The position numbers were made by a program, and so were the translations under genes. Of a stretch of DNA of 64,000 bases, positions 50,795 through 59,882 are shown piece by piece. The notes under the pieces are model-generated. The model made no database searches. It saw nothing but the letters and a program-made list of their open reading frames with translations, and was not told where the DNA came from. The stretch's first letter is position 1. The number at the start of each line of letters is the position of its first letter. The stretch is from Pirellulales bacterium (GTDB taxonomy: Bacteria > Planctomycetota > Planctomycetia > Pirellulales > JAEUIK01). The stretch covers positions 1 through 64,000 of the forward strand of contig JAHBXR010000022.1 of NCBI GenBank assembly GCA_019636335.1, written 5' to 3'.

Positions 50795-51817
50795 ATGCAG
50801 AACGATCGTTGGATCGTTGTCACGTCCATTAATCCGCCCACCCGCGCCATCCAGACGATCGCGGGTCTGCGCGACCAGGGTTGGTCGGCTGTCGTCGTCG
50901 GCGATACGAAGTCTCCGCCCGACTGGCACTGCGAGGGCGTGATGTTTCTCGACGTCGCCACGCAGCGCGAGCGTTACGGCGAGCTGGCCGACATGATCCC
51001 CTATCGCCAGTACGCGCGCAAGAACCTGGGCTATCTCTACGCGATCGAACATGGGGCGCGGGTCATCCTCGAAACGGACGACGACAACATCCCCTACGAA
51101 AGCTTCGGCCGCGCCATCGAACGCACGGTCGTAGGACACCGTTTAACCAGCGCCCCGTGGGCGAACATCTATCCGCACTTCGGCAGCAAGGCGCTCTGCT
51201 GGCCGCGCGGGCTGCCGCTCGACCATATCCGTACGCTCGGCAAGCTCGAGCCGCAGGCGACCCCATCGGTCTGCCCGATCCAACAGTATCTGGCCGATGG
51301 CGACCCCGACGTCGATGCCATCTACCGGCTGCTCTTCACCGAGACGACCACCTTCGATCCCGCGGCCGAGCCGGTGGTGCTCGATCGCGAGACCTGGGTT
51401 CCCTTCAACTCGCAGAACACGCTCTTCTTCGCCGAGGCGTTTCCGCTGTTGTACCTGCCGTGTCACGTGAGTTTCCGCATGACCGACATCTGGCGGTCGT
51501 TCGTCGCTCAGACGGCGCTGGCGCATCATGGCTGGTCGCTGGCGTTCCGCACGGCCACGGTCGTGCAAGAACGCAACGAGCACAACCTGATGCACGACTT
51601 TGCCGACGAGGTGGATGGCTACCTGCAGAACGACAAGTTCCGCACGGAGCTGCTCGCGGCGGAGCGACGCTTGCCGGTGGGGGGCTCGCCGGTGAACACC
51701 GTGCGGCATCTCTGGCGTGCCTTGGCCGCGGCACAACTCTTGCCAGTGGCCGAGCTTCCCATCGCCGAGAAGTGGTTGGCGCGACTCGATGCCTCGCACA
51801 GGAGCATGGCGGCATGA
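50795..51817 (+). CDS. STELLO-type glycosyltransferase (DUF288 family)
   Basis: A 340-residue protein with the DUF288/STELLO fold. The marks are WIVVTSINPPTRAIQTIAGL at the N-terminus, WSAVVVGDTKSPPDWHCEGV, the acidic motif ILETDDDNIPYESF near residue 95 (a likely metal-binding DDDN, the DxD of the family), and AFPLLYLPCHVSFRMTDIWRSFVAQ. Plant STELLO proteins are Golgi membrane-associated glycosyltransferase-like proteins that affect cellulose synthase assembly; other DUF288 proteins occur in nematodes and bacteria. The bacterial protein lacks transmembrane helices. A strong ribosome binding site (GGGAGG) precedes the ATG. Its stop overlaps the start of the membrane GT-C-like gene by 4 bases, so the two are coupled. 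Confidence 0.85.
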   Translation: MQNDRWIVVTSINPPTRAIQTIAGLRDQGWSAVVVGDTKSPPDWHCEGVMFLDVATQRERYGELADMIPYRQYARKNLGYLYAIEHGARVILETDDDNIPYESFGRAIERTVVGHRLTSAPWANIYPHFGSKALCWPRGLPLDHIRTLGKLEPQATPSVCPIQQYLADGDPDVDAIYRLLFTETTTFDPAAEPVVLDRETWVPFNSQNTLFFAEAFPLLYLPCHVSFRMTDIWRSFVAQTALAHHGWSLAFRTATVVQERNEHNLMHDFADEVDGYLQNDKFRTELLAAERRLPVGGSPVNTVRHLWRALAAAQLLPVAELPIAEKWLARLDASHRSMAA

Positions 51818-54800
51818 CGCGGATCGTACACACACGCCTTTGGCCCGCCTCGTTGACGCGGCCGCACTGGCTCGCGCAGGGCGTTCCCTATCAGGGGATC
51901 GTGCCGATTCTTGCGGCGACGGTGATCGCCTTCGTGCTCACTCGCTCGTTGTGGAACTCGTTGGAGTTTGGCCAGGTCTACCACGACCTCGTCGTCGGTG
52001 GTATTAGCTGGCAGGATGCCGACAAGACACGAGATTTCCGTGGGCTGGGCTTCTTTATCGGGACGCTCGCCGTAGCCTCGGTCGGCATCTCGCTGTTGGT
52101 GACGCGCGTGATCGCGGCTGCTCGCACGGCGCTGGTGCGTCCCGCGTGCGATGCCTTGCTGGTCTTTGCCATGCTGCCGGCGCTGTGGCGCTTCGGCGTG
52201 GTGGGGGCGAACCCCTTCGTCAAGGCGACTCCGAAGGATTCGGCGATCTTCCTGATCGTGGCCTGCTTCGTGCTGGCGATCTTGCCGCGCTTTCGCGATC
52301 GGCTCACCGCCGAAGCGATCGTGGCCACGGGAGGCCGGATTCTGCTCGGCGTGGGTCTGGCGATGTTCGCGGGCCTCGGCATCGGCCTGGCCCTGACACG
52401 CCTCGTACCCAGCTACGCACTCTGGCTCGCGCGGCATGACGATCTATTCTCGGTCGCGCCGATGATCGTGGCCGGGGTGGCGGGCATTCTCTTGCTCGCG
52501 CGCTCGCAAACGCTCGTCGAGGCCGATCGCTGGCTCGACCGGCTGCTCGTGTTGCTGCAGATTCCGTTACCGTTCTTGGTGTTTGCGGTCTTGCCGTCGC
52601 CCCAGATTGTCGACGACCAATTGATGCGCGGAAACTATCAACCCGCGCTGGCCGTGCTGCTGTTCGCCTATGTGGGCCTGGCCCTGGCGCTTTCCTGCGT
52701 GCAGTGGTATCGCGCGCGACGCACGCCGGGCACGCGATCGTGGCGCGAGGTGTGCGCTCCGCTCTGCCTGGCGGGGATCGCGGTGTTCGTCTTCGTGCCG
52801 TCGTTGGGTGTCCCCTGCTATTGGCGCGATCTGTTTCAGGCCGGCGAAGAACTGTTGCCCTGGCAGCAGTGGTCGCACTTCGGCAAGCTGCCATTTGTGG
52901 ATTTTGCACCGATTCACGGGCTGATGCCCCTCATGCGCGGTTTCATCGCCGAGTATTTCTTCACCGACAGCGCGGCCGAGTATTTTTCAGCCCAGGCGGT
53001 GATGATGGGCATGGGGGCACTGGCCACCTATCTCGCCCTGCATTACACGGCGGGGCCGCTGGTGGCATTGTTCCTCACCGCCTTCACGACGCCCCTCAAC
53101 GATCGCTTTTTCTTCCTGACGCCGGCGATTGTGATCCTGGCCTGGCCTTACTTGCTCGAACGTCCGCGACGCTGGCTGGCCTGCTGGCTGGGAATTTGCG
53201 CATTCATGGTCTTTTACAACGCCAGTCTGGGCAGCGCGCTGACGATCGGCACGTCTCCCGCCGCCGCCTGGATGGCGTATCGACTTTGGCGCTACGATCG
53301 ACGGGCACTCGCCCAATTGCTCGCCGGCGTGGCATTCGTCGCCTTGTTGGGGCTGGCGATCATGCCGGTCCGCGAGATGACGTTTGGGCTGATGACCTTC
53401 ATTCGCGAAAATGCCCAGACGAATGAGCTCGTCAGCGGCATTCCCTGGCAGACGGCGATGCCGCTCCGCGATCGCTATCCGGTGGCGGGCACCAGCTTCC
53501 AGTGGGAAGTTCTGCGTTTGTCGTGGCTGATCGTCGTGGCGGTGGCGCTGGTGCAACTTTGGCGACGGTCGACCGGGCACGGGGCGCGCGATCGTCGCCT
53601 GCTCTGGTTCGCGGCCATGTTGCCATTGACGTTGCTTCTGGCGTCGGCCTGGTCGCTCAATCGGATCGATCCGGGGCACCTGTCGCGCACGGGTGAAGTC
53701 TCGCGCGTGGCGGTCGGATATCTGTTGCCCTTGTTGTTCTTGTTGGGACGCCCCCTGGTCTCGCTGCCGATGGCGGTCGCCGGTCTGGCCGTGCTCGGCG
53801 GATTCGTCGTCTCGGTCGATCCTTACGAGGGCCAGCCCCCCCTCGCCAGTTCGCTCGCCGAACGCGCCTTCAAGATTCGTTCGTTGCCGCCGGAGCCCCA
53901 CATGGTGCATGGCGCGAAAGTCGGCCTGCCACGACTGGGGCACATTCGCATCGAAGAGCACCACCTCAAGAGTATCCAGGAATTGAAGGTCGAGCTCGAT
54001 CGGCTGCTCGAGCCGGGAGAGACCTACTTCGATCTGACGAGCAACTCCGCCTACTACTACTATCTCGATCGGGAAGTGCCGTCCCTCTACTCGGCGCACT
54101 ATGTCGCTGCCAACAGTCAGCAACAGAGGCGCATGCTCGAACAGTTGCGAGCCGATCTGCCCCCCGTGGTGATGATCGCTCCACGCGACGACCACGACGG
54201 TGGACCGCCTCCCTTGCGGTCGTATCTGCTGTTCCGGGAATTCGCGCTGAAATACGTCTGTATCGAGCGCGGCAAGTTCGTTTTCCTCGTCGACCAGTCG
54301 CGTGCGCCGGAGGCTGGGCCGCCGGGCAGCCCCGAGCAAATTGCTCTGATCGAGAAGCACGTCGGCGCGACGGATATCGCGCAGATCGCCGCGGCGTGGG
54401 GACGCAACTGGGAGCATTTGTCCGATCGCTTCGAGCCATTCGCGACCCTGGAGCACGAAGCCGAGCCGGGATTGGCTGTCGACGGCGCGGGGCATCCGAA
54501 GTCGACTGCCGGCACTCCGCTCATGTTGAACTACTCGCTCGGCGAACGGGCTATCGCCGGCGCCGAGGTCGAGTATTTATTGATCCGTCTCAAGAATATT
54601 GCCGAAAAACCGTCGGGACCGACGCGCGTGGCCTACCGCTGGAGCGAAGCCGGCGGCGCGGCCTCGCCTGGGACGTGGTTGACCGCTTCGTGCGATACCT
54701 TGCTCGTGCCGCTCGGCGCCAGTCCGCGCTGGTTGCTCTCGAAGCAACTGTCGACGCTGCACCTGGAGATCCATCCGAATCACGGTTCGTCGGACGTCGT

Positions 54801-54843
54801 GGTGGAAGAAGTCTGCCTGTTGCGACGGAAACCGACCCTTTAA
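51814..54843 (+). CDS. Large multi-pass membrane protein, GT-C-like glycosyltransferase candidate
   Basis: A 1009-residue protein. Residues 1 to about 690 are membrane-embedded (roughly 18 hydrophobic helices), containing a loop VDFAPIHGLMPLMRGF after a periplasmic segment, as in GT-C enzymes. Residues about 690-1009 are soluble, beginning GETYFDLTSNSAYYYYLDREVPSLYSAHY, a pattern typical of the C-terminal domain of GT39/PMT-like transferases. The family cannot be assigned with certainty. It starts within the stop of the STELLO gene (ATGA) and is 25 bases upstream of the GDP-fucose synthase gene, so it belongs to the same operon. The likely role is a membrane transferase or ligase that uses a polyprenyl-linked sugar. 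The frame is open 933 bases further upstream, overlapping the STELLO gene, which is rejected. Confidence 0.75.
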   Translation: MTRIVHTRLWPASLTRPHWLAQGVPYQGIVPILAATVIAFVLTRSLWNSLEFGQVYHDLVVGGISWQDADKTRDFRGLGFFIGTLAVASVGISLLVTRVIAAARTALVRPACDALLVFAMLPALWRFGVVGANPFVKATPKDSAIFLIVACFVLAILPRFRDRLTAEAIVATGGRILLGVGLAMFAGLGIGLALTRLVPSYALWLARHDDLFSVAPMIVAGVAGILLLARSQTLVEADRWLDRLLVLLQIPLPFLVFAVLPSPQIVDDQLMRGNYQPALAVLLFAYVGLALALSCVQWYRARRTPGTRSWREVCAPLCLAGIAVFVFVPSLGVPCYWRDLFQAGEELLPWQQWSHFGKLPFVDFAPIHGLMPLMRGFIAEYFFTDSAAEYFSAQAVMMGMGALATYLALHYTAGPLVALFLTAFTTPLNDRFFFLTPAIVILAWPYLLERPRRWLACWLGICAFMVFYNASLGSALTIGTSPAAAWMAYRLWRYDRRALAQLLAGVAFVALLGLAIMPVREMTFGLMTFIRENAQTNELVSGIPWQTAMPLRDRYPVAGTSFQWEVLRLSWLIVVAVALVQLWRRSTGHGARDRRLLWFAAMLPLTLLLASAWSLNRIDPGHLSRTGEVSRVAVGYLLPLLFLLGRPLVSLPMAVAGLAVLGGFVVSVDPYEGQPPLASSLAERAFKIRSLPPEPHMVHGAKVGLPRLGHIRIEEHHLKSIQELKVELDRLLEPGETYFDLTSNSAYYYYLDREVPSLYSAHYVAANSQQQRRMLEQLRADLPPVVMIAPRDDHDGGPPPLRSYLLFREFALKYVCIERGKFVFLVDQSRAPEAGPPGSPEQIALIEKHVGATDIAQIAAAWGRNWEHLSDRFEPFATLEHEAEPGLAVDGAGHPKSTAGTPLMLNYSLGERAIAGAEVEYLLIRLKNIAEKPSGPTRVAYRWSEAGGAASPGTWLTASCDTLLVPLGASPRWLLSKQLSTLHLEIHPNHGSSDVVVEEVCLLRRKPTL

Positions 54844-54867
54844 CACATTCGTCCGAAGGAATTCGAT

Positions 54868-55830
54868 ATGAGTTACCTGCGATCGCGCCGAGTGGTCGTG
54901 ACCGGGGGCGCGGGCTTTCTCGGCCGAGCCGTATGCGACGAGTTGGCACGCTACTCGCCGGCCGAGATCTTCGTGCCGCGCAGCGCGCAGTACGACCTGC
55001 GTCAGCCGGCGGCGATCGATCAACTCTTTGCCGACGCACGCCCCGATACCGTCATCCACCTGGCGGCCGTGGTGGGCGGCATCGGCGCGAATCGCGACAA
55101 CCCGGGCAAGTATTTCTACGACAATGCCACGATGGGCATTCATCTCATCGAGAAGGCCCGCACCTGGGGACTGGGCAAGATCGTCGTGGCGGGCACGATT
55201 TGTGCCTATCCCAAGTACACGCCCGTTCCTTTCCGAGAGAACGATCTCTGGAGCGGCTATCCGGAAGAGACGAACGCCGCCTATGGGCTGGCCAAGAAAA
55301 TGCTGCTCGTGCAGGCGCAGGCCTACCGGCAGCAGTACGGCTTGAACGCGGTCTACGTGTTGCCGGTGAACCTGTACGGTCCGCGCGATAATTTCGACTT
55401 GTATTCGAGCCACGTCGTGCCGGCGCTCATTCGCAAGGCCCTCGAGGCGCGCGACGCGGGACGCAAGTGGATCGAGGTGTGGGGCACGGGCAGCGCCTCG
55501 CGCGAGTTCCTCTTCGTGCGCGACGCCGCACGTGGTATCTGCCTGGCGACCGAGAAATACGACAGTCCCGAGCCGGTGAACCTCGGCTCGGGCCATGAAA
55601 TCACAATTCGCGATCTCGTGACGATGGTGTGCCGCCATTGCCGCTTCGAGGGCGAGGTGCGCTGGGAGACGTCGAAGCCCGACGGCCAGCCGCGCCGCTG
55701 CCTCGACACGTCGCGAGCTCGCGAGGTCTTTGGCTTCGGGGCGGAAGTAGCGCTCGAACAGGGCATCGCCGAGACCGTGGCCTGGTACGACGCCCAGCGA
55801 CGCGGGCAGGGTCTTTCGCGCGCCGCTTAG
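54868..55830 (+). CDS. fcl: GDP-L-fucose synthase (GDP-4-keto-6-deoxymannose epimerase/reductase)
   Basis: A 320-residue extended SDR that converts GDP-4-keto-6-deoxy-mannose to GDP-L-fucose. The Rossmann motif GGAGFLG is at 13-19. The catalytic region is [17 protein letters not shown] (T110, C112) with YGLAK (Y139, K143), and the C-terminal segment is [18 protein letters not shown], matching the Fcl/WcaG family. T110 replaces the usual serine of the triad, as in a common subgroup of the family, so it should not be read as inactivating; C112 corresponds to the epimerisation cysteine. The ribosome binding site AAGGA precedes the start. It is directly followed by gmd, whose product supplies its substrate. 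Confidence 0.93.
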   Translation: MSYLRSRRVVVTGGAGFLGRAVCDELARYSPAEIFVPRSAQYDLRQPAAIDQLFADARPDTVIHLAAVVGGIGANRDNPGKYFYDNATMGIHLIEKARTWGLGKIVVAGTICAYPKYTPVPFRENDLWSGYPEETNAAYGLAKKMLLVQAQAYRQQYGLNAVYVLPVNLYGPRDNFDLYSSHVVPALIRKALEARDAGRKWIEVWGTGSASREFLFVRDAARGICLATEKYDSPEPVNLGSGHEITIRDLVTMVCRHCRFEGEVRWETSKPDGQPRRCLDTSRAREVFGFGAEVALEQGIAETVAWYDAQRRGQGLSRAA

Positions 55831-55908
55831 GCCCCCGCGCTCCCAAACAACATCATCAAGAAAACACGCCTGCTTGCCTCTCGTCCAAATTCAGGAGCAC
55901 GTACGACC

Positions 55909-56937
55909 ATGACCGCTCGCCGCGCGATGATCACCGGTATTACGGGCCAAGACGGCTCGTATTTGGCCGAACTGCTTCTGTCGAAGGGCTACGACGTACA
56001 TGGTCTGGTTCGCCCGGCGAGCACGATCAGCACCTCGCGCATTGCCCATTTGATCGACGGAGCCGAGGCCCACTCGAACCTGCACCTGCACTACGGCGAC
56101 CTGTCCGACGGCGCCCGTGTGGCACAACTCGTCCTGTCGATCGAGCCGGACGAAGTCTACAACCTGGGCGCGCAAAGCCACGTTCGCGTGTCGTTCGACC
56201 AGCCGATCTATTCGGTCACGGTCGGCGCGGTGGGAGCGATGGCCCTGCTCGACGCCGTGCGACAACTCAGCGCCACGAAGGACGTGCGTTACTATCAGGC
56301 CTCGTCGAGCGAGATGTTCGGCAAGGTTCACGAAACTCCGCAGCGCGAGACGACGCCGTTTCATCCGCGCAGCCCCTACTCGTGCGCCAAGGTCTTCGCG
56401 CACTACCAGACGGTCAACTACCGCGAGGCATATAACCTTTTCGCCTGCAGCGGCATTCTGTTCAATCACGAATCGCCGCGGCGCGGCGAGAACTTTGTTA
56501 CCCGCAAGATCACGCGCGCCCTGGCACGCATTCGCTACGGCTTGCAAGACAAGTTGTTCCTGGGCAACCTCACGTCGAAGCGCGATTGGGGCTATGCCAA
56601 GGACTACGTCGAGGCGATGTGGATGATGCTGCAGCAGGAGACGCCCGACGATTACGTGATCGCCACGGGCGAATGCCACTCGATCGCGGACTTCCTGGAT
56701 ATCGCGGGAGAGCGGGCGGGACTCGATTGGCGGCGCTACGTCGAGATCGACCCGCGCTTCTTCCGCCCGGCCGAGGTGGACCTGCTGCTGGGCGATTCGA
56801 CGAAGGCCCGCGAAACGATCGGCTGGCAGCCTTCGACGTCGTTCGAGGAGTTGGTACAGATCATGGTCGATAGCGACCTGGCCTTGGCCGAACGTGAATG
56901 CCAGGGACAGGCGATGGTGCGGCGCCACGCGGCTTGA
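55909..56937 (+). CDS. gmd: GDP-mannose 4,6-dehydratase
   Basis: A 342-residue extended SDR catalysing the first step from GDP-D-mannose to GDP-4-keto-6-deoxymannose, with tightly bound NADP. The motif [18 protein letters not shown] is at 7-24, followed by [46 protein letters not shown] (split), catalytic YSCAKVFAH, and the C-terminal [28 protein letters not shown] and [11 protein letters not shown]. All are family hallmarks and the length is normal. A ribosome binding site AGGAG precedes the ATG. It forms the fucose pathway with the gene upstream. A GDP-mannose producer (manC/manB) is not in the window. Confidence 0.95.
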   Translation: MTARRAMITGITGQDGSYLAELLLSKGYDVHGLVRPASTISTSRIAHLIDGAEAHSNLHLHYGDLSDGARVAQLVLSIEPDEVYNLGAQSHVRVSFDQPIYSVTVGAVGAMALLDAVRQLSATKDVRYYQASSSEMFGKVHETPQRETTPFHPRSPYSCAKVFAHYQTVNYREAYNLFACSGILFNHESPRRGENFVTRKITRALARIRYGLQDKLFLGNLTSKRDWGYAKDYVEAMWMMLQQETPDDYVIATGECHSIADFLDIAGERAGLDWRRYVEIDPRFFRPAEVDLLLGDSTKARETIGWQPSTSFEELVQIMVDSDLALAERECQGQAMVRRHAA

Positions 56938-57014
56938 CGGGGGGGGCGATTCATCCGGGCCTTGGCTTGACGAATACGGTACAATCGAGGTGGTAAGCTA
57001 AAAGGAGCCATTCG

Positions 57015-57242
57015 ATGATTTACCGTGGCAAGCTAAAGGGGGGCGTCGTTGTCCTTGACGAGCAGGTCGACTTGCCCGACGGGACCGAGGTGCGCATTGA
57101 GCCGGTGGTAGTAAACCAACCCACTCCAGAACCTCCCACGCTCGCGGAGCAGTTCGCTGAATTCATCGGCATAGCGCCAGAGTTGCCCGTTGATATGGCC
57201 GATCAACACGATCACTATCTGCATGGGACACCGAAGCAATGA
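57015..57242 (+). CDS. Antitoxin-like protein (DUF104/AF2212-like)
   Basis: A 75-residue protein beginning MIYRGKLKGGVVVLDEQVDLPDGTEVRIEPVVV (split), the standard short beta N-terminus of the AF2212-like antitoxins, which bind their cognate PIN-domain toxins with the C-terminal tail. The rest is Pro/Glu-rich and flexible (TLAEQFAEFIGIAPELPVDMADQHDHYLHG), which fits the toxin-wrapping role. AAGGAG lies 8 bases before the ATG. Its stop overlaps the start of the PIN-domain gene (ATGA), so the two are translationally coupled and act as a toxin-antitoxin pair. Confidence 0.85.
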   Translation: MIYRGKLKGGVVVLDEQVDLPDGTEVRIEPVVVNQPTPEPPTLAEQFAEFIGIAPELPVDMADQHDHYLHGTPKQ

Positions 57243-57637
57243 GCGGTGTCTTCGCCGACTCATACTACTTTTTCGCGCTACTTAATCCGCGCGATCAGGC
57301 TCATGCTAAGGCAGTGGCCTTTTCTCAGCGTCCCGCTTCGCTCGTGACTACCGCCTGGGTTCTGACGGAACTGGGCGACGGATTGGCTCATATCGCCAGT
57401 CGTGCCGCTTTCGCCAAGTTTGTGGCGAGGTTTGCATCACGGCCGACTAATCGAATCATCCCGCCGACACAGGTTCTCTTCGAGCGCGGCGTTGCTCTTT
57501 ATGATGCACGGCGCGATAAAAGTTGGTCGCTCACCGATTGCATTTCCTTTGTCGTCATACGCGAAGAAGGAATCACCATGGCGCTGACGGCGGACCATCA
57601 TTTCGAACAGGCCGGATTCATTGCCTGCTTGAAGTGA
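57239..57637 (+). CDS. PIN-domain ribonuclease toxin (VapC-like)
   Basis: A 132-residue PIN-domain protein. The acidic catalytic residues of the family are visible: D7 (VFADSYYFFALLN), E44 (VLTELGD), D100 (WSLTDCISF) and D119 (TADHHFEQAG). VapC toxins cut RNA (often initiator tRNA or rRNA) under metal catalysis unless bound by the antitoxin. It is immediately downstream of, and overlapping with, an AF2212-like antitoxin gene. GC content in this pair is lower than in the neighbouring genes (runs such as CATACTACTTTTTCGCGC), which suggests mobility. It converges on the ABC-exporter cluster with only 13 bases between. Confidence 0.88.
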   Translation: MSGVFADSYYFFALLNPRDQAHAKAVAFSQRPASLVTTAWVLTELGDGLAHIASRAAFAKFVARFASRPTNRIIPPTQVLFERGVALYDARRDKSWSLTDCISFVVIREEGITMALTADHHFEQAGFIACLK

Positions 57638-57650
57638 AGCGTCACAGAAC

Positions 57651-59225
57651 TCAAGCAAAAATCTCGGTACCCACCAGTGCCGGCGTGGCGAACGGTTTCT
57701 CGCAGGCGGCACACGCATCCCGATCTCGCGGCACGATTTCGTGGCACTCGCCGCACTCCTCGAGCCTGGCGCGGTTCATTTCGAGCCGATAAGCCAACAA
57801 TCCCGCTGGCCCCAGCAAGAAGGCGAACGTACACCATGCGCCCGTATGGCGACGGAAATACTTGCGTTGCCACCGCGCTACCATGATGGCCGAGATGATG
57901 CCCGTAAGAGCGACCACGATCGCGCCGGGCCAGGCCTGCGCAAGCAAGCTCGAGACCGCCGCGGCGTAGGTTGGCTCCGAGCGACCGTTGAGCATGAAGA
58001 CGGGCGACAGGATGCCGATCACGCTCCCCCAGCCAAGAGGAACGGGCAGGGCCACCCCGATCAGCACGGAATCGAATGGCTCGTTACGACCGCGACGGGC
58101 AATGTTTTGTGCGAATTGGAAAGACTCCTCGCGCGTAAGTTGTCCATGGGGCGACAACCAGGCAAGGTGTTGCCGCTCGCCGGCCTGATGGTCCTGTTCC
58201 GACCAATGGAGCAGCAATTCGTCATCACCCGTTGCATAGGTGTACAAGGATTTCTCGCGCAGTGCCTCGGGCAGCAAAAACTCGTCAGCCGGCAAGGCGA
58301 CGGTCGCAGGCGTCCCGTCCTGATCGGGCGTTGGTTGGAACGCATCGTGAAAGATCAAAAGTCGATCGAGCGTTCGCACGGCCACCCGATGCTTCGCCAC
58401 CAGGCCGACTTCCTCGCGGTCGTGGGAGGAGGTCGATGTGGCATCGGTGAGGATGCCAATCGAGATGAGACCGGGACTGCGGTAGATCTCGTGAACTTCA
58501 CGCGCGCGCAGATCCACCTTGAGCAATCGATCTTCATCGAGGAGAAAGATCAGCCACAGATTCGATTCGGCGGCAGAGTTAACCACGCGGTACCAATCGG
58601 CAGGTGCGTTGTGCGTCAGTCCCTGGATGCTGGCCGCGCTCAGATCGCCGGCTCCCTGCGGGTTGGAGTGAAACCATTCATCGCGGGGTGGCAAGCTTGG
58701 TCGGAATCCCTTGCGACCGAGATAACCCACCAGGCGATTCGAGAATTGGTCGTAGCCGACGAAGTACGCGGACTTCGGTTGCCCCGACTCGCGAATCAGG
58801 TACCAGCTCGTGCGTGGCTTGTTGAAGTCGCTCGCGCCCCACGATTGTCCCCAATCCGGTAGAGCGGAGAAAAAGCGGGGCGGTAGCGACGGCGCACTCA
58901 AATTGGCCGACTGCAGAGTTCGTAGCTTTGAATTGTCGGAGAGCTCGGCGATCAGCTCGGCTGCCAGGGGACGCCCGTCCAAATGCCGATAGGTGATTTC
59001 CTGGTAGTTTTCGGCAGCGTGCGATTCGATCACCGGCATGCCTTGCAGGGTGACGGTGAGCGCTTCGTAAGGCACGGTGCGAACTACCGAGAACACGGTT
59101 TGTTCGAGCGTGTTGATGACCCACACCAGGACGAAGGCCCAGGCCAGGGCCAGCCCGCTGGCCACGATCGTCGCGGCAGCGATTCTACGGACCAGTCCGA
59201 CCGGTTGGTGAAGTTGCTGTGCCAT
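57651..59225 (-). CDS. Large membrane protein with C-terminal zinc ribbon, last gene of the ABC operon
   Basis: A 524-residue protein: one N-terminal helix (about 15-38), a long outer or soluble domain of about 350 residues rich in beta strands with propeller-like repeats (LYTYATGDDELLLHWSEQD), then C-terminal hydrophobic helices (about 395-420, 440-465, 475-495) and finally a zinc ribbon (CGECHEIVPRDRDACAACEKPF). I do not recognise the family. The gene is 3 bases after the permease gene on the same strand and must be part of the ABC transporter operon. The unusual combination suggests a sensor or accessory subunit of the exporter. Confidence 0.6.
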   Translation of the reverse strand: MAQQLHQPVGLVRRIAAATIVASGLALAWAFVLVWVINTLEQTVFSVVRTVPYEALTVTLQGMPVIESHAAENYQEITYRHLDGRPLAAELIAELSDNSKLRTLQSANLSAPSLPPRFFSALPDWGQSWGASDFNKPRTSWYLIRESGQPKSAYFVGYDQFSNRLVGYLGRKGFRPSLPPRDEWFHSNPQGAGDLSAASIQGLTHNAPADWYRVVNSAAESNLWLIFLLDEDRLLKVDLRAREVHEIYRSPGLISIGILTDATSTSSHDREEVGLVAKHRVAVRTLDRLLIFHDAFQPTPDQDGTPATVALPADEFLLPEALREKSLYTYATGDDELLLHWSEQDHQAGERQHLAWLSPHGQLTREESFQFAQNIARRGRNEPFDSVLIGVALPVPLGWGSVIGILSPVFMLNGRSEPTYAAAVSSLLAQAWPGAIVVALTGIISAIMVARWQRKYFRRHTGAWCTFAFLLGPAGLLAYRLEMNRARLEECGECHEIVPRDRDACAACEKPFATPALVGTEIFA

Positions 59226-59228
59226 CGT

Positions 59229-59882
59229 TTAATAGTCCCGCGTCTCGACGTACAGAAAGATGGTCGCCACAAAGGCCACGACCGAAATGCCGGCGATCAT
59301 CAGGCCGAGCCACCACCAGGGAACGGTGGTACAAAGCGTCACCAGCAGAACGCTGGCTGCCAGCGGCGCCAGCCGCGAACCGAACCAACGTCCGGGGCGT
59401 ACGCCGCTCAAGAACGCCCCCAGATACAGCAGCGGAAACGCGAACCACATCTGCCACATCGGGATGGTCATCGACCAAAAGAAGGGGGTGGCGTGCGTGC
59501 CGGGCGTGGCGGCCCACATCGCATAGAGCTGAATCAACGCGCCGGTAATCGCGAGCAGTACGGTTACCCCCACCATCAACTTCACACCAAACAGCGTACG
59601 ACGACTGGCCGGCCGATGGAGCAGGAAGAAGTAACTCCCCTGCCACAACTCCCAGGCCGATTGCTTCAGGCCGAGCAGAATGGCCAATCCGCCCGCCAAC
59701 AAGACGAAGTAGAAGCTGAAGTTCGAATCGCTGACGAACGGGTAGCTCGTGCTTTCGCCGTTTTGAAAAGGCAGCAATCGCACGCCCGTCATATCGGCCA
59801 GGATGAATACGGCGCCCAGCACGGCCACCGCGATCAGCTCGGCCGACTCACGCAGCTCCTTCCATACGAGCGCTTGGTGCAT
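59229..59882 (-). CDS. ABC-2-type transporter permease
   Basis: A 217-residue membrane protein with about six transmembrane helices (LIAVAVLGAVFILADM, FYFVLLAGGLAILLG, LMVGVTVLLAITGALIQLYAMW, WFAFPLLYLGAFLSG, LAASVLLVTLCTT, WWLGLMIAGISVVAFVATIFL). It begins MHQALVWKELRES, the short cytoplasmic start typical of ABC-2 permeases. Its start codon lies inside the end of the ATP-binding gene (35 bases overlap) and its stop is 3 bases before the last gene, indicating translational coupling. The permease is shorter than the usual YtrC/D subunits; the large downstream protein may supply further membrane parts. Confidence 0.8.
   Translation of the reverse strand: MHQALVWKELRESAELIAVAVLGAVFILADMTGVRLLPFQNGESTSYPFVSDSNFSFYFVLLAGGLAILLGLKQSAWELWQGSYFFLLHRPASRRTLFGVKLMVGVTVLLAITGALIQLYAMWAATPGTHATPFFWSMTIPMWQMWFAFPLLYLGAFLSGVRPGRWFGSRLAPLAASVLLVTLCTTVPWWWLGLMIAGISVVAFVATIFLYVETRDY

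Noticed and set aside
50881-51813. N-terminal extension of the large membrane protein by 311 codons
   Set aside because: It lies over the STELLO gene in another frame and is Arg/Ala-rich; the ATGA overlap at 51814 is the natural start.
52987-54495. 502-residue minus-strand open frame rich in Gln, Arg and His
   Set aside because: Antisense shadow of the large membrane protein; no recognisable motif.
55177-55206. Loss of the catalytic serine in GDP-fucose synthase (T110)
   Set aside because: Threonine at this position with intact C112, Y139 and K143 is a common subgroup of the family; not evidence of inactivity.
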